Part shown: piece after piece, positions 18,082-26,651 of the stretch | How the letters are laid out: every line of letters starts with the position of its first letter | Numbering within the stretch: the first letter of the stretch is position 1 | Assembly (NCBI GenBank): GCA_031277615.1 | Contig: JAITMC010000018.1 | Location: 124,001 to 188,000 of the forward strand | Direction of reading: 5' to 3' | Source: Chryseobacterium sp. | GTDB taxonomy: Bacteria; Bacteroidota; Bacteroidia; Flavobacteriales; Weeksellaceae | DNA length: 64,000 bases | Position numbers and translations under genes: made by a program | The notes under the pieces: model-generated | The model's input: the letters and a program-made list of their open reading frames with translations, nothing else | The model's database searches: none | Told to the model about the DNA's origin: nothing

Positions 18082-18160
18082 GAGCCGCTTTTCTGTAAAA
18101 TTAAATTAAAACTATCCTGCAAAGTTATGATTCTTAATTTTTAACTCGTAACTAAATTAC

Positions 18161-18168
18161 TATCTTTG
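18161..18168 (+). promoter_or_regulatory. -7 box of the pseudouridine synthase gene
   Basis: TATCTTTG, exact TAnnTTTG match, 15 bp before the ATG at 18184, implying a leader of only a few bases. Confidence 0.65.
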
Positions 18169-18183
18169 CAGAAATTTTTAGAA

Positions 18184-19362
18184 ATGAGCAGAGATAATAA
18201 TTCAGAAAGACCCAAGAGACCAAGAACTTCAACAAGAAAGAATTCTGATGATTCTCGTGCTTCCAGATCTGGAAATTCTTCAGGATCAAAATCCTTTAAA
18301 AAACCTTTTCCGAAAGCAGGAGAAAGAAATTTTGAGCATAAAGGCAGCAATTCCAAATTCAACAGGAATCCTTTCCGTAGTGAAAGCAATGTTGAGGGCA
18401 GAGACGAAGATCACGGTTCGAAATCTGAAAGAAAGCCTTATATCACCAATTCGAGCGAAGGACGTGAAAAGAGAACGTTCGGTAAATCGGCTCCGAAAAG
18501 AGGCGGTAAAAATTTTGATACCCGCGATAAGTATGAAAGAGGCAGCCTGAAATACGGACGAAGACCCTCTAATGGTGAGGAAAGAAATGATGACAGAGCC
18601 AAATCTTTCGTACAGAAAAGAAGGTTAAATAAAATTGAAAAAGACGTTCATAAAGATACAATCCGTCTGAACAAGTATATTGCCAATTCAGGAATCTGCA
18701 GCAGAAGAGAAGCGGATGAACTGATCACGCAGGGCCTTGTGGAAGTTAACGGAAAAGTGGTTACAGAGATGGGCTACCAGGTTCAGAAAACAGATAAAGT
18801 TGTTTTTGACGGCCAGAACATCACCCCTGAAAAACCGGTTTATGTACTTCTGAACAAGCCTAAAGGATATATTTCTACCACCAAAGATGATAAGGCCAGA
18901 AAGACCGTAATGGATCTTGTAGCCAATGCTTCACCCTATCGTCTGTTCCCGGTAGGAAGATTAGACCGTTCCACCACGGGGGTCATTCTTTTAACCAATG
19001 ACGGGCACATGACGAAGAAACTGACGCATCCGTCTTTTGATGCTAAAAAGATTTATCACGTAACATTAGATAAAAAACTTACCCATGAAGACATGAAGCT
19101 GATTGCAGAAGGAATTCGTCTTGATGAAGGAGTAGCGGTAGTAGATCAGATTTCATTCATTGAAGGGAAACCGAAAAATGAAATAGGAATTGAAATCCAT
19201 ATCGGATGGAACCGTGTGATCAGAAGAATTTTCCAAAGATTAGGGTACGAGGTAGAAGCGCTGGACAGAGTAATGTTTGCCGGAATGACCAAAAAGAACA
19301 TCAAGAGAGGACACTGGAGAATCCTTACAGAACAGGAAGTCAATAACCTTAAAATGCTTTAA
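18184..19362 (+). CDS. Rsu-family pseudouridine synthase with long basic N-terminal extension
   Basis: 392 aa from the ATG at 18184 (an upstream TTG overlaps the -7 box and is unlikely). Residues 1 to about 150 are a low-complexity Arg/Lys/Ser/Asn-rich extension, common in Bacteroidota members and probably RNA-binding. An S4 domain follows (RLNKYIANSGICSRREADEL) and then the catalytic domain with GRLDRSTTGVILLTNDG, where Asp261 is the nucleophile. It matches RluB/RluE/RsuA-type enzymes that convert uridine to pseudouridine in rRNA. The exact target nucleotide cannot be read from sequence; RluB-like 23S modification is the best guess. Confidence 0.92.
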   Translation: MSRDNNSERPKRPRTSTRKNSDDSRASRSGNSSGSKSFKKPFPKAGERNFEHKGSNSKFNRNPFRSESNVEGRDEDHGSKSERKPYITNSSEGREKRTFGKSAPKRGGKNFDTRDKYERGSLKYGRRPSNGEERNDDRAKSFVQKRRLNKIEKDVHKDTIRLNKYIANSGICSRREADELITQGLVEVNGKVVTEMGYQVQKTDKVVFDGQNITPEKPVYVLLNKPKGYISTTKDDKARKTVMDLVANASPYRLFPVGRLDRSTTGVILLTNDGHMTKKLTHPSFDAKKIYHVTLDKKLTHEDMKLIAEGIRLDEGVAVVDQISFIEGKPKNEIGIEIHIGWNRVIRRIFQRLGYEVEALDRVMFAGMTKKNIKRGHWRILTEQEVNNLKML

Positions 19363-19393
19363 AAGTTTAAAAAGCAAATTAAGTATTATCCAT

Positions 19394-19436
19394 ACAAAAG
19401 CAGCGCTGAAACTCATTTCAACGCTGCTTTTTTGTA
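19394..19436. terminator. Bidirectional terminator
   Basis: AAAAGCAGCG...TGAAA / TTTCA...CGCTGCTTTT hairpin with A and T flanks, between the convergent pseudouridine synthase and nicotinamidase genes. Confidence 0.9.
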
Positions 19437-19481
19437 TCAGAACCCTGAATAATCACTCATTGCTCATTATTTATTCGTTTA

Positions 19482-20087
19482 TTATCCTAAAATAGTAACT
19501 CCTTTCTGAAGCATTTCATAGATCGCATCCTTACCATTATCAGGTTTTACATTTACAGCCTTGGTTCCGTTGAAGTGCAGGCAGGTAACATAGCCCGCAG
19601 CAACTGCATCCAGACAGGTGTATTTTACACAATAGTCCATGGCCAGACCTACCACTTCCACCAATTGAATATCATGGTACTTAAGGAAATCGTCAAGACC
19701 CGTCTTCATAAAGTGGTTGTTATCCTGAAATCCGCTGTAGCTGTCGATTTCAACATTCTTTCCTTTCTGGATAATATGGGTTACCTTATCCCGGTTCAGG
19801 TCTTTATGGAACTCGGCTCCGAAGGTTCCCTGAACACAGTGGTCCGGCCACATAAACTGCGGAATGGAATTCAGAATAATGGTTTCACCTACTTTTCTGC
19901 CATTGTTGCTGGCAAAGCTTTTATGATCGGCAGGATGCCAGTCCTGGGTAAGGACAATCTGGTCATATTGGTTTTCCTCCATCAAAAGATTAATATAAGG
20001 AATTATTTGGCTGGCTTCAGGAACGGCAAGAGATCCGCCTTCACAGAAATCATTCTGTACATCTACGATGATTAACGCTTTTTTCAT
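19482..20087 (-). CDS. pncA: Nicotinamidase
   Basis: 201 aa from the ATG at 20087, chosen because MKKALIIVDVQNDF is the conserved isochorismatase-fold N-terminus; upstream in-frame residues are unconserved. The catalytic triad of this family is visible: Asp in DVQNDF, Lys in IQKGKN, Cys in AMDYCV. Metal ligands are in TQDWHPADHKSF (Asp/His/His). Hydrolyses nicotinamide to nicotinate in NAD salvage. Cytosolic, monocistronic, with a shared terminator on its 3' side. Confidence 0.94.
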   Translation of the reverse strand: MKKALIIVDVQNDFCEGGSLAVPEASQIIPYINLLMEENQYDQIVLTQDWHPADHKSFASNNGRKVGETIILNSIPQFMWPDHCVQGTFGAEFHKDLNRDKVTHIIQKGKNVEIDSYSGFQDNNHFMKTGLDDFLKYHDIQLVEVVGLAMDYCVKYTCLDAVAAGYVTCLHFNGTKAVNVKPDNGKDAIYEMLQKGVTILG

Positions 20088-20186
20088 ATTTAGATTTCTC
20101 GAATTTTTGATAAATTTACTCAAAAAATTGTCCAAACCTGAATTATCGGACAAATCGGCAACATAAAATAAAAAAAAACGAATACA

Positions 20187-20723
20187 ATGAGTGGTTTAGA
20201 GCAAAAGAAATTTCCTATCGGCCAGTTTCAGCAGCCTGACAATATCTGTGACATCCGGTTGGATGAACTTATCAAAGTGATCAAAAACTTTCCCGGAAAA
20301 CTGAAAGATTTAATTGAAAACTTTACAGATGATCAGCTGGATACCCCATACCGGGAAGGAGGCTGGACGGTAAGACAGCTGGTGAATCATATTGCTGACA
20401 GCCACATCAACAGTTTTATCCGTTTCAAACTGGCTCTTACAGAAGATAACCCGGTCATCAAACCATATGATGAGGCTAAATGGGCAGAACTTCAGGACAG
20501 TGTGCATATGCCGGTAAAACCTGCCATAAGAATGATACGCGGTACCCACCAGCGCTGGACCGTTCTGCTGAATACCCTTACCAATAAACAGTTTGAAAGA
20601 ACGTTTCACCATCCGGAACAGAACCGCGATTATAACCTCAGACATTATCTTGCTTTTTATGCGTGGCACTGCAACCACCACTACGCTCATATTGAAAATC
20701 TGAAGAAAGAAAAAGGTTGGTAA
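20187..20723 (+). CDS. YfiT-like bacillithiol transferase (DinB superfamily)
   Basis: 178 aa. The YfiT/BstA signature is clear: FPIGQFQQP at the N-terminus, GGWTVRQLVNHIADSHINSFIRFK with the first metal His, TEDNPVIKPYDEAKWAEL, and a late YAWHCNHHYAHI helix giving the other two His ligands of the metal site. Such proteins were named metal-dependent hydrolases and later shown in Firmicutes to move bacillithiol onto electrophiles. First gene of a tightly packed four-gene operon that also has a YtxJ-type bacillithiol protein, which supports the thiol-transferase reading. Confidence 0.88.
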   Translation: MSGLEQKKFPIGQFQQPDNICDIRLDELIKVIKNFPGKLKDLIENFTDDQLDTPYREGGWTVRQLVNHIADSHINSFIRFKLALTEDNPVIKPYDEAKWAELQDSVHMPVKPAIRMIRGTHQRWTVLLNTLTNKQFERTFHHPEQNRDYNLRHYLAFYAWHCNHHYAHIENLKKEKGW

Positions 20724-21178
20724 AGAAAAGTCTTCATAATCCGGATCATTTTAACGAAATTACTGAAAGGATTTCCCGGCTTACCGAAAATACTCCCGCT
20801 CAGTGGGGGAGAATGGATGTGTGCCAGATGCTGAAGCATTGTGATCTCGTCCTTCAGGTGGCATTAAAAAAAGTTGAACTCCCGGCTATCAACGTGTTTT
20901 TTGCTACCATAGGAACCGTGACTAAAATGGAAATGAGGGCTTTTAACAATGGAATTCCCCGAAACATGCCGACTTTTCAAAAACTAATCGTTAATTTTGA
21001 ATGTGATTTTGATGAATCAAAAACCAATCTGCTGAATACCCTCAACCTCTTTCGCGAAGCTTCTCAGAGAAAAGAACTTCCGGACAGGCACAGGTTATTC
21101 GGTATAATGACTGAAAAAGACTGGGGATTTTTAGAATACAAACATCTGAATCACCATTTAAAACAATTTAATGTATGA
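20717..21178 (+). CDS. DUF1569 (DinB-like) protein
   Basis: 153 aa. Contains the DUF1569 landmarks WGRMDVCQMLKHC near residue 35, and HRLFGIMTEKDWGF followed by YKHLNHHLKQF at the end. It is a DinB-superfamily four-helix protein with His residues suitable for a metal site. No ATG is available near the conserved start; a TTG at 20717, overlapping the previous stop by 7 bp, fits best, with an AAAGAAAAAGG stretch just upstream. Coupled on both sides (ATGA overlap with the next gene). Probable thiol-linked detoxification role by context only. Confidence 0.82.
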   Translation: MVKKSLHNPDHFNEITERISRLTENTPAQWGRMDVCQMLKHCDLVLQVALKKVELPAINVFFATIGTVTKMEMRAFNNGIPRNMPTFQKLIVNFECDFDESKTNLLNTLNLFREASQRKELPDRHRLFGIMTEKDWGFLEYKHLNHHLKQFNV

Positions 21179-21552
21179 GTTTTTTTGATAAAATTTTCGG
21201 AGGAAAAGAAAACAACCCTGAACGTAAATCTTTCTGGAAAAAAATAGAGTCCGAAGAAGACCTGGCCAAAGCAGTAGAGAGTTCTTATCATCATAAAGTA
21301 GCGATCTTCAAACATTCAACACGTTGCTTTATCAGTAAAACGGTATTGAAAAATTTTGAAAGAGATATAGATAATTTAGATCATGAATTGGATTTATATT
21401 ACCTAGATTTGCTGATGTACAGACCCATTTCAAATAAAATATCTGAAGACTTCGGTATCCGGCATGAAAGTCCGCAGCTCATTGTGATAGAAAACGGAGA
21501 AGTGGTGAATACAGCTTCCCATGAAGACATCTCTATAAGCCAGATTGCATAA
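21175..21552 (+). CDS. ytxJ: Bacillithiol-system redox protein YtxJ
   Basis: 125 aa, thioredoxin-like fold with one redox cysteine: IFKHSTRCFIS, Cys51, in the place where YtxJ proteins have a K-HS-x-x-C-x-I-S motif. The conserved Pro loop is SPQLIVIENG. YtxJ is a monothiol bacilliredoxin that acts on protein-bacillithiol mixed disulfides. It overlaps the upstream gene by 4 bp (ATGA) and the downstream regulator by 1 bp (TAATG), so the four genes are translationally coupled. Confidence 0.88.
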   Translation: MSFFDKIFGGKENNPERKSFWKKIESEEDLAKAVESSYHHKVAIFKHSTRCFISKTVLKNFERDIDNLDHELDLYYLDLLMYRPISNKISEDFGIRHESPQLIVIENGEVVNTASHEDISISQIA

Positions 21553-22145
21553 TGAAGAATATTAATAATTTTTTAGCTAAAGTATTAAATGTTCCTGTAG
21601 AAAAAGTGAACACGTGCAGCCTGCACTATGAAGTAAAAAAAATTCCTAAAAACCAGTTCCTGCTACAATACGGAGAAATCTGCCGCCACATATTCTTTGT
21701 GGAAAAAGGCCTCCTGAAAATGTATTCCATTGATAAGAACGGGAAAGAGCATATTATACAGTTTGCCCCTGAAAGCTGGCTGATCTCTGACCGGAGCAGC
21801 CTTTATTTCAATGAAAAATCTATTTATTATATAGAAGCGGTGGAAGATTCGGAAGTCCTGTTTCTTCATCCTGATTTCTTTAATAAGCTTGTGGAGCAGT
21901 TCCCGAACAGTATCGAGAGAAGTGATTTCCTGCTGCAGAACCACGTAAGAAGCCTTCAGAACAGAATCAATTCATTGCTGGGCGAAACGGCAGAAGAAAG
22001 ATATATGAAATTCATTAAAATGTATCCCGATCTTCTCCTCAGAGTACCGCAGTGGATGATTGCTTCCTATCTTGGAATCACCCCTGAAAGTCTGAGCCGT
22101 GTGCGTAAAGAACTGGCAAGAAAGAACTTCGTTCCGGATAAATAA
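21552..22145 (+). CDS. Crp/Fnr family regulator
   Basis: 197 aa. N-terminal cyclic-nucleotide-binding-like beta roll (RHIFFVEKGLLKMYSIDKNG ... FAPESWLISD), with no cysteines arranged as in FNR. C-terminal winged helix with PQWMIASYLGITPESLSRVR. Member of the Bacteroidota Crp/Fnr group that often controls thiol or oxidative stress genes. Last gene of the bacillithiol-linked operon and convergent with the MocR gene (4 bp apart). Ligand unknown. Confidence 0.88.
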   Translation: MKNINNFLAKVLNVPVEKVNTCSLHYEVKKIPKNQFLLQYGEICRHIFFVEKGLLKMYSIDKNGKEHIIQFAPESWLISDRSSLYFNEKSIYYIEAVEDSEVLFLHPDFFNKLVEQFPNSIERSDFLLQNHVRSLQNRINSLLGETAEERYMKFIKMYPDLLLRVPQWMIASYLGITPESLSRVRKELARKNFVPDK

Positions 22146-22149
22146 GGGG

Positions 22150-23562
22150 TCAGATTTTTTTGGCAAGATTTCCGATCATGCGTAAATGGGCTTCGGTTTC
22201 CTTTGTCCAGGGAAGTCCGATGCATAAACGCATGCAGTTCTCATACTGATCCTGAAGGGTAAACATCCTGCCGGGCGCAATACTTATGTTATGTTTGATC
22301 GCTGAATCATAGAGTTCCGTGGTACTGATGTTTTTGTCGAATTCTACCCAAAGGGAAAGCCCTCCCTGTGGGCGGCTTGTCCTGGTTCCTTCCGGAAAAG
22401 ATTCTGCAATCGTACGGACATAATTCTGATAGTTGCTCTGGATGGCTCTCCGCATCTGTTGAAGGTGCTTTTCATACCTCCCGGATTTCAGGAAATTGGC
22501 AACGGCTTCATTCACAATAGAAATGGATGAGGTTGAGTGGAGGAGCTTCAGCTTTAAAATTTTATCTTTGTACCTGCCAGGAGCAATCCATCCTACACGG
22601 TAGCCCGGAGCCAGGGTCTTTGAAATTGAATTGCAGTAAAGTACATTCCCGTCCCGGTCAAAAGATTTACAGCATTTCGGGCGGGTGGCACCAAAATAAA
22701 GGTCACCATATACATCATCTTCAATGAGCGGAATTCCGTTTTCCGATAAAAGCCTTACCACTTCTTTCTTGTTTTCATCGGGCATACAGCTGCCTAAAGG
22801 AGAATTGAAATTGGGAATCAGAAGACAAAGGCTGATCTGCGGAATTACTTTTTTCAGGGTCTCAATTTCTATTCCGGTAGTAGGATGGGTGGGAAGTTCA
22901 AGAACCTTTAATCCAAGGCCGTTAGCCAGCTGAAGTATTCCCGGATAACACGGGCTTTCAATAGCGATGGTATCTCCCGGTTTTCCCAGTGCCATCAGAC
23001 AGAAGGATAATGCATTCATGCCGCCGTTGGTGGTTACCAGATCATTTTCATTAAAATTTCCGCCCCAGGAATGCGATCGTTGCGCGATCATTCTCCTGAG
23101 CTTTAAGTTTCCCTGGAGCTCTTCATATTCGGTCCCGCCTTCCCTCAATTCGCGGGTGGCGTTGATGATTTCTTTTTTGAGCTTTGCCTGGGGCAAAAGA
23201 TCCCCTGAAGGAATTCCTATGGAAAAAAGGGTGATTTCCGGCTTGCCCATATTTTCATACACCCTGCTGATCAGCTCATCAGGTTCTTTATGGCCGGCAA
23301 TAAGGGAAGGGCGGCTGACTCCCGGAAGAGGAAGTTTTACAGACATCAGCGTGCTTACAAAATAGCCTGACTGGGGTTTGGAGTCTATCAGAGACTGGGA
23401 TTCAAGTTCCAGAAATACCCTTTTGGCTGTATTCATACTTACCTGGTGTTCCTGGCACAACATCCGCACTGAGGGGAGCTTTTCTCCCGGTTTCAACACT
23501 CCGTTTCTGATCTGGGAAGCGATCCCGTCCGCAATTTCTGTATATAAAAATTCTTTGCTCAT
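22150..23562 (-). CDS. MocR-type regulator (GntR HTH + aminotransferase domain), copy 1
   Basis: 470 aa. N-terminal GntR winged helix (about 1-70): IADGIASQIRNGVLKPGEKL and VSMNTAKRVFLELESQ. Then a fold-type I aminotransferase domain with TTNGGMNALSFCL and the PLP Schiff-base lysine in YCNSISKTLAPGYRVGW. MocR proteins use PLP or amino-acid ligands to switch transcription. Divergent from the EamA exporter with a 93-bp shared promoter region holding a candidate operator. A TATATTTG -7 box for this gene lies on the complement at 23583-23590. Likely target: the exporter. Confidence 0.93.
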   Translation of the reverse strand: MSKEFLYTEIADGIASQIRNGVLKPGEKLPSVRMLCQEHQVSMNTAKRVFLELESQSLIDSKPQSGYFVSTLMSVKLPLPGVSRPSLIAGHKEPDELISRVYENMGKPEITLFSIGIPSGDLLPQAKLKKEIINATRELREGGTEYEELQGNLKLRRMIAQRSHSWGGNFNENDLVTTNGGMNALSFCLMALGKPGDTIAIESPCYPGILQLANGLGLKVLELPTHPTTGIEIETLKKVIPQISLCLLIPNFNSPLGSCMPDENKKEVVRLLSENGIPLIEDDVYGDLYFGATRPKCCKSFDRDGNVLYCNSISKTLAPGYRVGWIAPGRYKDKILKLKLLHSTSSISIVNEAVANFLKSGRYEKHLQQMRRAIQSNYQNYVRTIAESFPEGTRTSRPQGGLSLWVEFDKNISTTELYDSAIKHNISIAPGRMFTLQDQYENCMRLCIGLPWTKETEAHLRMIGNLAKKI

Positions 23563-23591
23563 TTTTTCTAACTGTGCTCATGCAAATATAC

Positions 23592-23633
23592 AAAACTGGT
23601 ACTGTGTTTATCTGTATGACCTTTATAATTTTG
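23592..23633 (+). promoter_or_regulatory. EamA promoter with candidate MocR operator
   Basis: AAAACTGGTAC (23592-23602), then 23 bp, then -7 box TAATTTTG (23626-23633). A weaker CTGTATG half-repeat starts at 23612. The same word, gap and -7 box recur at 41232-41273, upstream of the biotin operon. Confidence 0.65.
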
Positions 23634-23655
23634 AAGTGTTAAAATAAATATTACA

Positions 23656-24540
23656 ATGATGAACACGACAATATCAAAGAATGAAAGTGTAAATGGCTGG
23701 ATCAATGGGTTCATAGGAGTTCTGTTATTCAGCGGATCGATGCCCGCTACCAAACTGGCTGTTATGGAGATGAATCCTGTTTTTGCCACGATAGCACGTG
23801 CCACGATAGCCGGAATACTGGCTCTTTTTGTGCTTTTAATCAATAATGAAAAACGACCTGAGAAAAAACAGGTTTTCCCTTTACTGTTAGTATCCTTGGG
23901 CTGTGTGATAGGATTTCCTTTACTTTCTTCTCTGGCTCTTCAGTATCTCAGTTCAGCTCATTCCATTGTCTTTTTAGGGTTACTTCCTATGGCGACTGCC
24001 ATATTCGGAGTGATTCGTGGCGGGGAAAGGCCGCATCCTGTATTCTGGCTGTTTTCTGTGATAGGAAGTGTTTTGGTGATAGGATATGCATTTTCCCAGG
24101 GCGTTTCAGCTTCGCCTGTAGGAGATATTCTTATGCTGGTGGCTGTTATTTTATGCGGATTAGGTTATGCCGAAGGGGCTAAGCTTTCAAAAACCTTAGG
24201 GGGATGGCAGGTCATCTCATGGGCTCTTGTGCTTTCTCTACCCATTATGATTCCTTTATTTTATATCTATTTTCCTGATCATATTGAAACCATAAGCTTT
24301 AAAGGCTGGTTCGGACTGGCCTATATTTCTCTTTTCAGCATGTTTATCGGATTTATCTTCTGGTACAAAGGTCTAGCACAGGGAGGAATTACCACAGTGG
24401 GACAGTTGCAGCTGCTACAGCCGTTTTTTGGATTGGCACTTGCTGCCTGTTTTCTTCATGAGCCGGTAAGTATGGGAATGTTAGGCGTAACTATCGGGGT
24501 GATTCTCTGCGTTGCCGGAACTAAACGTTTTGCAAAATAA
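23656..24540 (+). CDS. EamA/DMT family transporter
   Basis: 294 aa with ten hydrophobic helices in two EamA halves. First half begins WINGFIGVLLFSGSMPATKLAV; second half near GDILMLVAVILCGLGYAEGAKL. Conserved features such as LFLGLLPMATAIFG and PFFGLALAACFLHEPVS are present. Inner-membrane drug/metabolite-type exporter, most often for amino acids or related metabolites. The divergent MocR regulator implies a PLP- or amino-acid-linked substrate. Starts with two consecutive ATG codons; either may be used. Confidence 0.9.
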   Translation: MMNTTISKNESVNGWINGFIGVLLFSGSMPATKLAVMEMNPVFATIARATIAGILALFVLLINNEKRPEKKQVFPLLLVSLGCVIGFPLLSSLALQYLSSAHSIVFLGLLPMATAIFGVIRGGERPHPVFWLFSVIGSVLVIGYAFSQGVSASPVGDILMLVAVILCGLGYAEGAKLSKTLGGWQVISWALVLSLPIMIPLFYIYFPDHIETISFKGWFGLAYISLFSMFIGFIFWYKGLAQGGITTVGQLQLLQPFFGLALAACFLHEPVSMGMLGVTIGVILCVAGTKRFAK

Positions 24541-24554
24541 TCAAAAATAAAGCA

Positions 24555-24601
24555 TTATGATTTAAGTCATAAGAAAACAGTTTCATAATAGACTACTTTT
24601 G
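24555..24601 (+). promoter_or_regulatory. Crp/Fnr-like palindrome with -7 box, ahead of small lipoprotein
   Basis: TTATGATTTAAGTCATAA (24555-24572), fitting TATGA-N6-TCATA, followed 22 bp later by TACTTTTG (24594-24601). The same arrangement occurs at 26441-26485. Confidence 0.6.
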
Positions 24602-24627
24602 AAAAACACACCACAAATTATAATATT

Positions 24628-24855
24628 ATGAAATGTACCCTATCATTAATGCTTTTAAGTCTGATGGTCCTGAGCTGTAGTAAAGAAACAAAAGTTGATA
24701 CAACAAGCACCACTTCAGATACCGTCATTACAGATACAATGCCCGCCGATACAGCGGCTGTTACTTCTCCTTCCCCTATGCCATCTGATACGGTCAACAG
24801 AACAGATACTGCTTCTGTTAAACGTATGGATACGGTAAGAACAAGAAAAAAATAG
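24628..24855 (+). CDS. Small Thr/Asp-rich lipoprotein
   Basis: 75 aa. Signal peptide with lipobox SLMVLSC; the mature part is a low-complexity Thr/Asp/Ser stretch with SDTVIT, ADTAAV, SDTVNR and MDTVRT repeats and a basic end. No known domain. A similar tiny lipoprotein lies at 34553 in the same stress region. The promoter carries a Crp/Fnr-type palindrome and the gene has its own terminator, so it is independently expressed. Function unknown. Confidence 0.75.
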   Translation: MKCTLSLMLLSLMVLSCSKETKVDTTSTTSDTVITDTMPADTAAVTSPSPMPSDTVNRTDTASVKRMDTVRTRKK

Positions 24856-24883
24856 TTTTTTTTGCCCGTCATAGATTGATGAG

Positions 24884-24912
24884 AACCCGTTTTCACAAGA
24901 AACGGGTTTTAC
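24884..24912 (+). terminator. Terminator of small lipoprotein gene
   Basis: AACCCGTTT / AAACGGGTT stem followed by TTAC; 30 bp after the stop. Confidence 0.8.
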
Positions 24913-25166
24913 TCATCCTTATTTCTGGCCCTTTAAATATAAAAACAGGGCATTATTACTCATTCTCTTTTTTTTAAAATAAAAAATAATTTATTTAAAT
25001 TTTTATAACAATAATTTAAAATTACTATTATTTTATTAATTTTTTTAACGTTATTTAACTTTTTAAATAAACAGTAAGGTGTGATTTTTGCATTCGTATT
25101 AATTAGCCTCCCAATTTATTTTCTCTAAGAGATATTTGAACACCGAAAACAACAAAAAAAGCTATT
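24913..25166. other. AT-rich leader/promoter region of Crp/Fnr pair
   Basis: About 250 bases, very AT-rich, no ORF. A probable -7 box GATTTTTG lies at 25083-25090, ahead of a leader of about 75 nt for the first regulator. Confidence 0.45.
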
Positions 25167-25763
25167 ATGGTTATTGACGAAGAAATTTTGCAGACAGCGG
25201 GAGCAGAAACAAAACAATATAAGCCCTCCGAACTTCTGTTCTGCGAAGGGGATACCCCGAATTATTACTACCAGATTATAAAAGGTGATGTAAAGCTCAA
25301 CAATTATAACGAGGAAGGTAAAGAATTTATACAGAACATCTTATCAGATGGACAAAGTTGCGGCGAATCTATTATTTTTATCGATAAACCGTATCCTATG
25401 AACGCAGAAGTGCTTACTGAATCTACCGTTTTGAAGCTACATAAAACTGCATTTTTAAATCTTCTGGACAAATCACCCCGATTATATCTGGAGATCAGCA
25501 GCTTTCTTTCAGAGCGTCTGTATTACAAATTTATTATGATGCAGAATATTTCTTCCCAAAACCCTACAGCGAGGCTTAAAGGTTTAATGGATTATTTTAA
25601 AAGCTTTGAAGTAGATGAAAGTCCGTATTCTTTTCTGATTCCCTTTACCAGACAGCAGATGGCCAGTCTTACAGGCCTTTGCGTGGAAACGGCTATAAGG
25701 ACCATCAAACATATGGAAAAAGACAATATTCTCAGAATTAAGGATCGTAAAATTATGTATTAG
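25167..25763 (+). CDS. Crp/Fnr family regulator, tandem copy A
   Basis: 198 aa. Cyclic-nucleotide-binding-like domain (YYYQIIKGDVKLNNYNEEGKE, IDKPYPMNAEVLTEST) and C-terminal winged helix (TRQQMASLTGLCVETAIRTIKHM). No FNR-type iron-sulfur cysteine cluster. Clearly paralogous to the next gene: both share the SSQNP-x-x-RLKGL hinge region and the RIK-(D/N)-RKI-(M/L)-Y end. Probably a stress regulator of the neighbouring island, by position; ligand unknown. Confidence 0.9.
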   Translation: MVIDEEILQTAGAETKQYKPSELLFCEGDTPNYYYQIIKGDVKLNNYNEEGKEFIQNILSDGQSCGESIIFIDKPYPMNAEVLTESTVLKLHKTAFLNLLDKSPRLYLEISSFLSERLYYKFIMMQNISSQNPTARLKGLMDYFKSFEVDESPYSFLIPFTRQQMASLTGLCVETAIRTIKHMEKDNILRIKDRKIMY

Positions 25764-25815
25764 AATTCTATGAATATCGTTTTACGATTTTTCACTAACA
25801 TTCAGAACCAAAAAT

Positions 25816-26430
25816 ATGAAAACAATCAGCTGCATGAATATCGATCAACAGCTTCTCCGCTCATTCGGAGGGGACACCAGGTCGTATAAAGCTAAGGATA
25901 CTATCTTTAAGGAAGGAGATCATGTGCAGTATTATTTTCAGATTGTAAAAGGAAAAATAAAACTTAATACTTATGATGAGGAAGGAAGGGAATTTATCCA
26001 TAATATTCTGGGCATCAATCAGAGCTTCGGAGATTCGTTACTTTTTCTTGAAAAACGATATCCTGTAAATGCAGTCTGCCTTGAACTTTCAGAACTTATC
26101 AGGGTCCCGAAAAACAATTTTCTTGACATGATCCGGAAGCATCCGGATCTTTCGTTATCCATGAATGCATGCCTTTCACAAAGAATCTATTTTAAAGTGC
26201 TCATGATGAAGAGTATGTCTTCGCAGAATCCGGAATCCCGGTTAAAAGGTCTCCTGGATTATCTTAAAAGCTACCATGATGGAGACTGTATACAGTGTTT
26301 TCCGGTGGAGCTTACAAGACAACAGATGGCCAATCTTGTGGGATTGCGGGTAGAAACTGTAATCAGAGCTTTAAAAAAAATGGAAAAAAAAGGGGAAATA
26401 AGGATAAAAAACAGAAAAATTTTATATTAA
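25816..26430 (+). CDS. Crp/Fnr family regulator, tandem copy B
   Basis: 204 aa (ATG at 25816; an internal ATG at 25834 is also possible). Same layout as copy A: sensor domain with YYFQIVKGKIKLNTYDEEGRE and LEKRYPVNAVCLE, hinge MSSQNPESRLKGLLDYLKS, DNA-binding helix TRQQMANLVGLRVETVIRAL. The recognition helices of A and B are nearly the same (VETAIRTIK versus VETVIRALK), so they may bind related sites. Two matching TATGA-N6-TCATA palindromes flank this gene pair. Confidence 0.9.
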   Translation: MKTISCMNIDQQLLRSFGGDTRSYKAKDTIFKEGDHVQYYFQIVKGKIKLNTYDEEGREFIHNILGINQSFGDSLLFLEKRYPVNAVCLELSELIRVPKNNFLDMIRKHPDLSLSMNACLSQRIYFKVLMMKSMSSQNPESRLKGLLDYLKSYHDGDCIQCFPVELTRQQMANLVGLRVETVIRALKKMEKKGEIRIKNRKILY

Positions 26431-26440
26431 TAAGGCATAA

Positions 26441-26485
26441 TATGACCCAGGTCATAAAAAAGTGAGTTATTCAGTCGTAGATTTG
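26441..26485 (+). promoter_or_regulatory. Crp/Fnr-like palindrome with -7 box, ahead of KGG gene
   Basis: TATGACCCAGGTCATA (26441-26456), perfect arms TATGACC / GGTCATA, followed 21 bp later by TAGATTTG (26478-26485). It leaves a leader of about 160 nt before the ATG at 26652. Confidence 0.6.
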
Positions 26486-26651
26486 AAGTATCAATTTTCA
26501 GTACAATTCTAAAGACCTCGGTTGGAGGTTACAAAAAAAGCAGTTTAGCTTTTAATTAATTTAAAATTATCAGACCACAAATCATTGCCGTCTAATACTA
26601 GTCACGGGCTGCAATACCATCACTTAATATTAATTACAAAAAATTTCAGTT

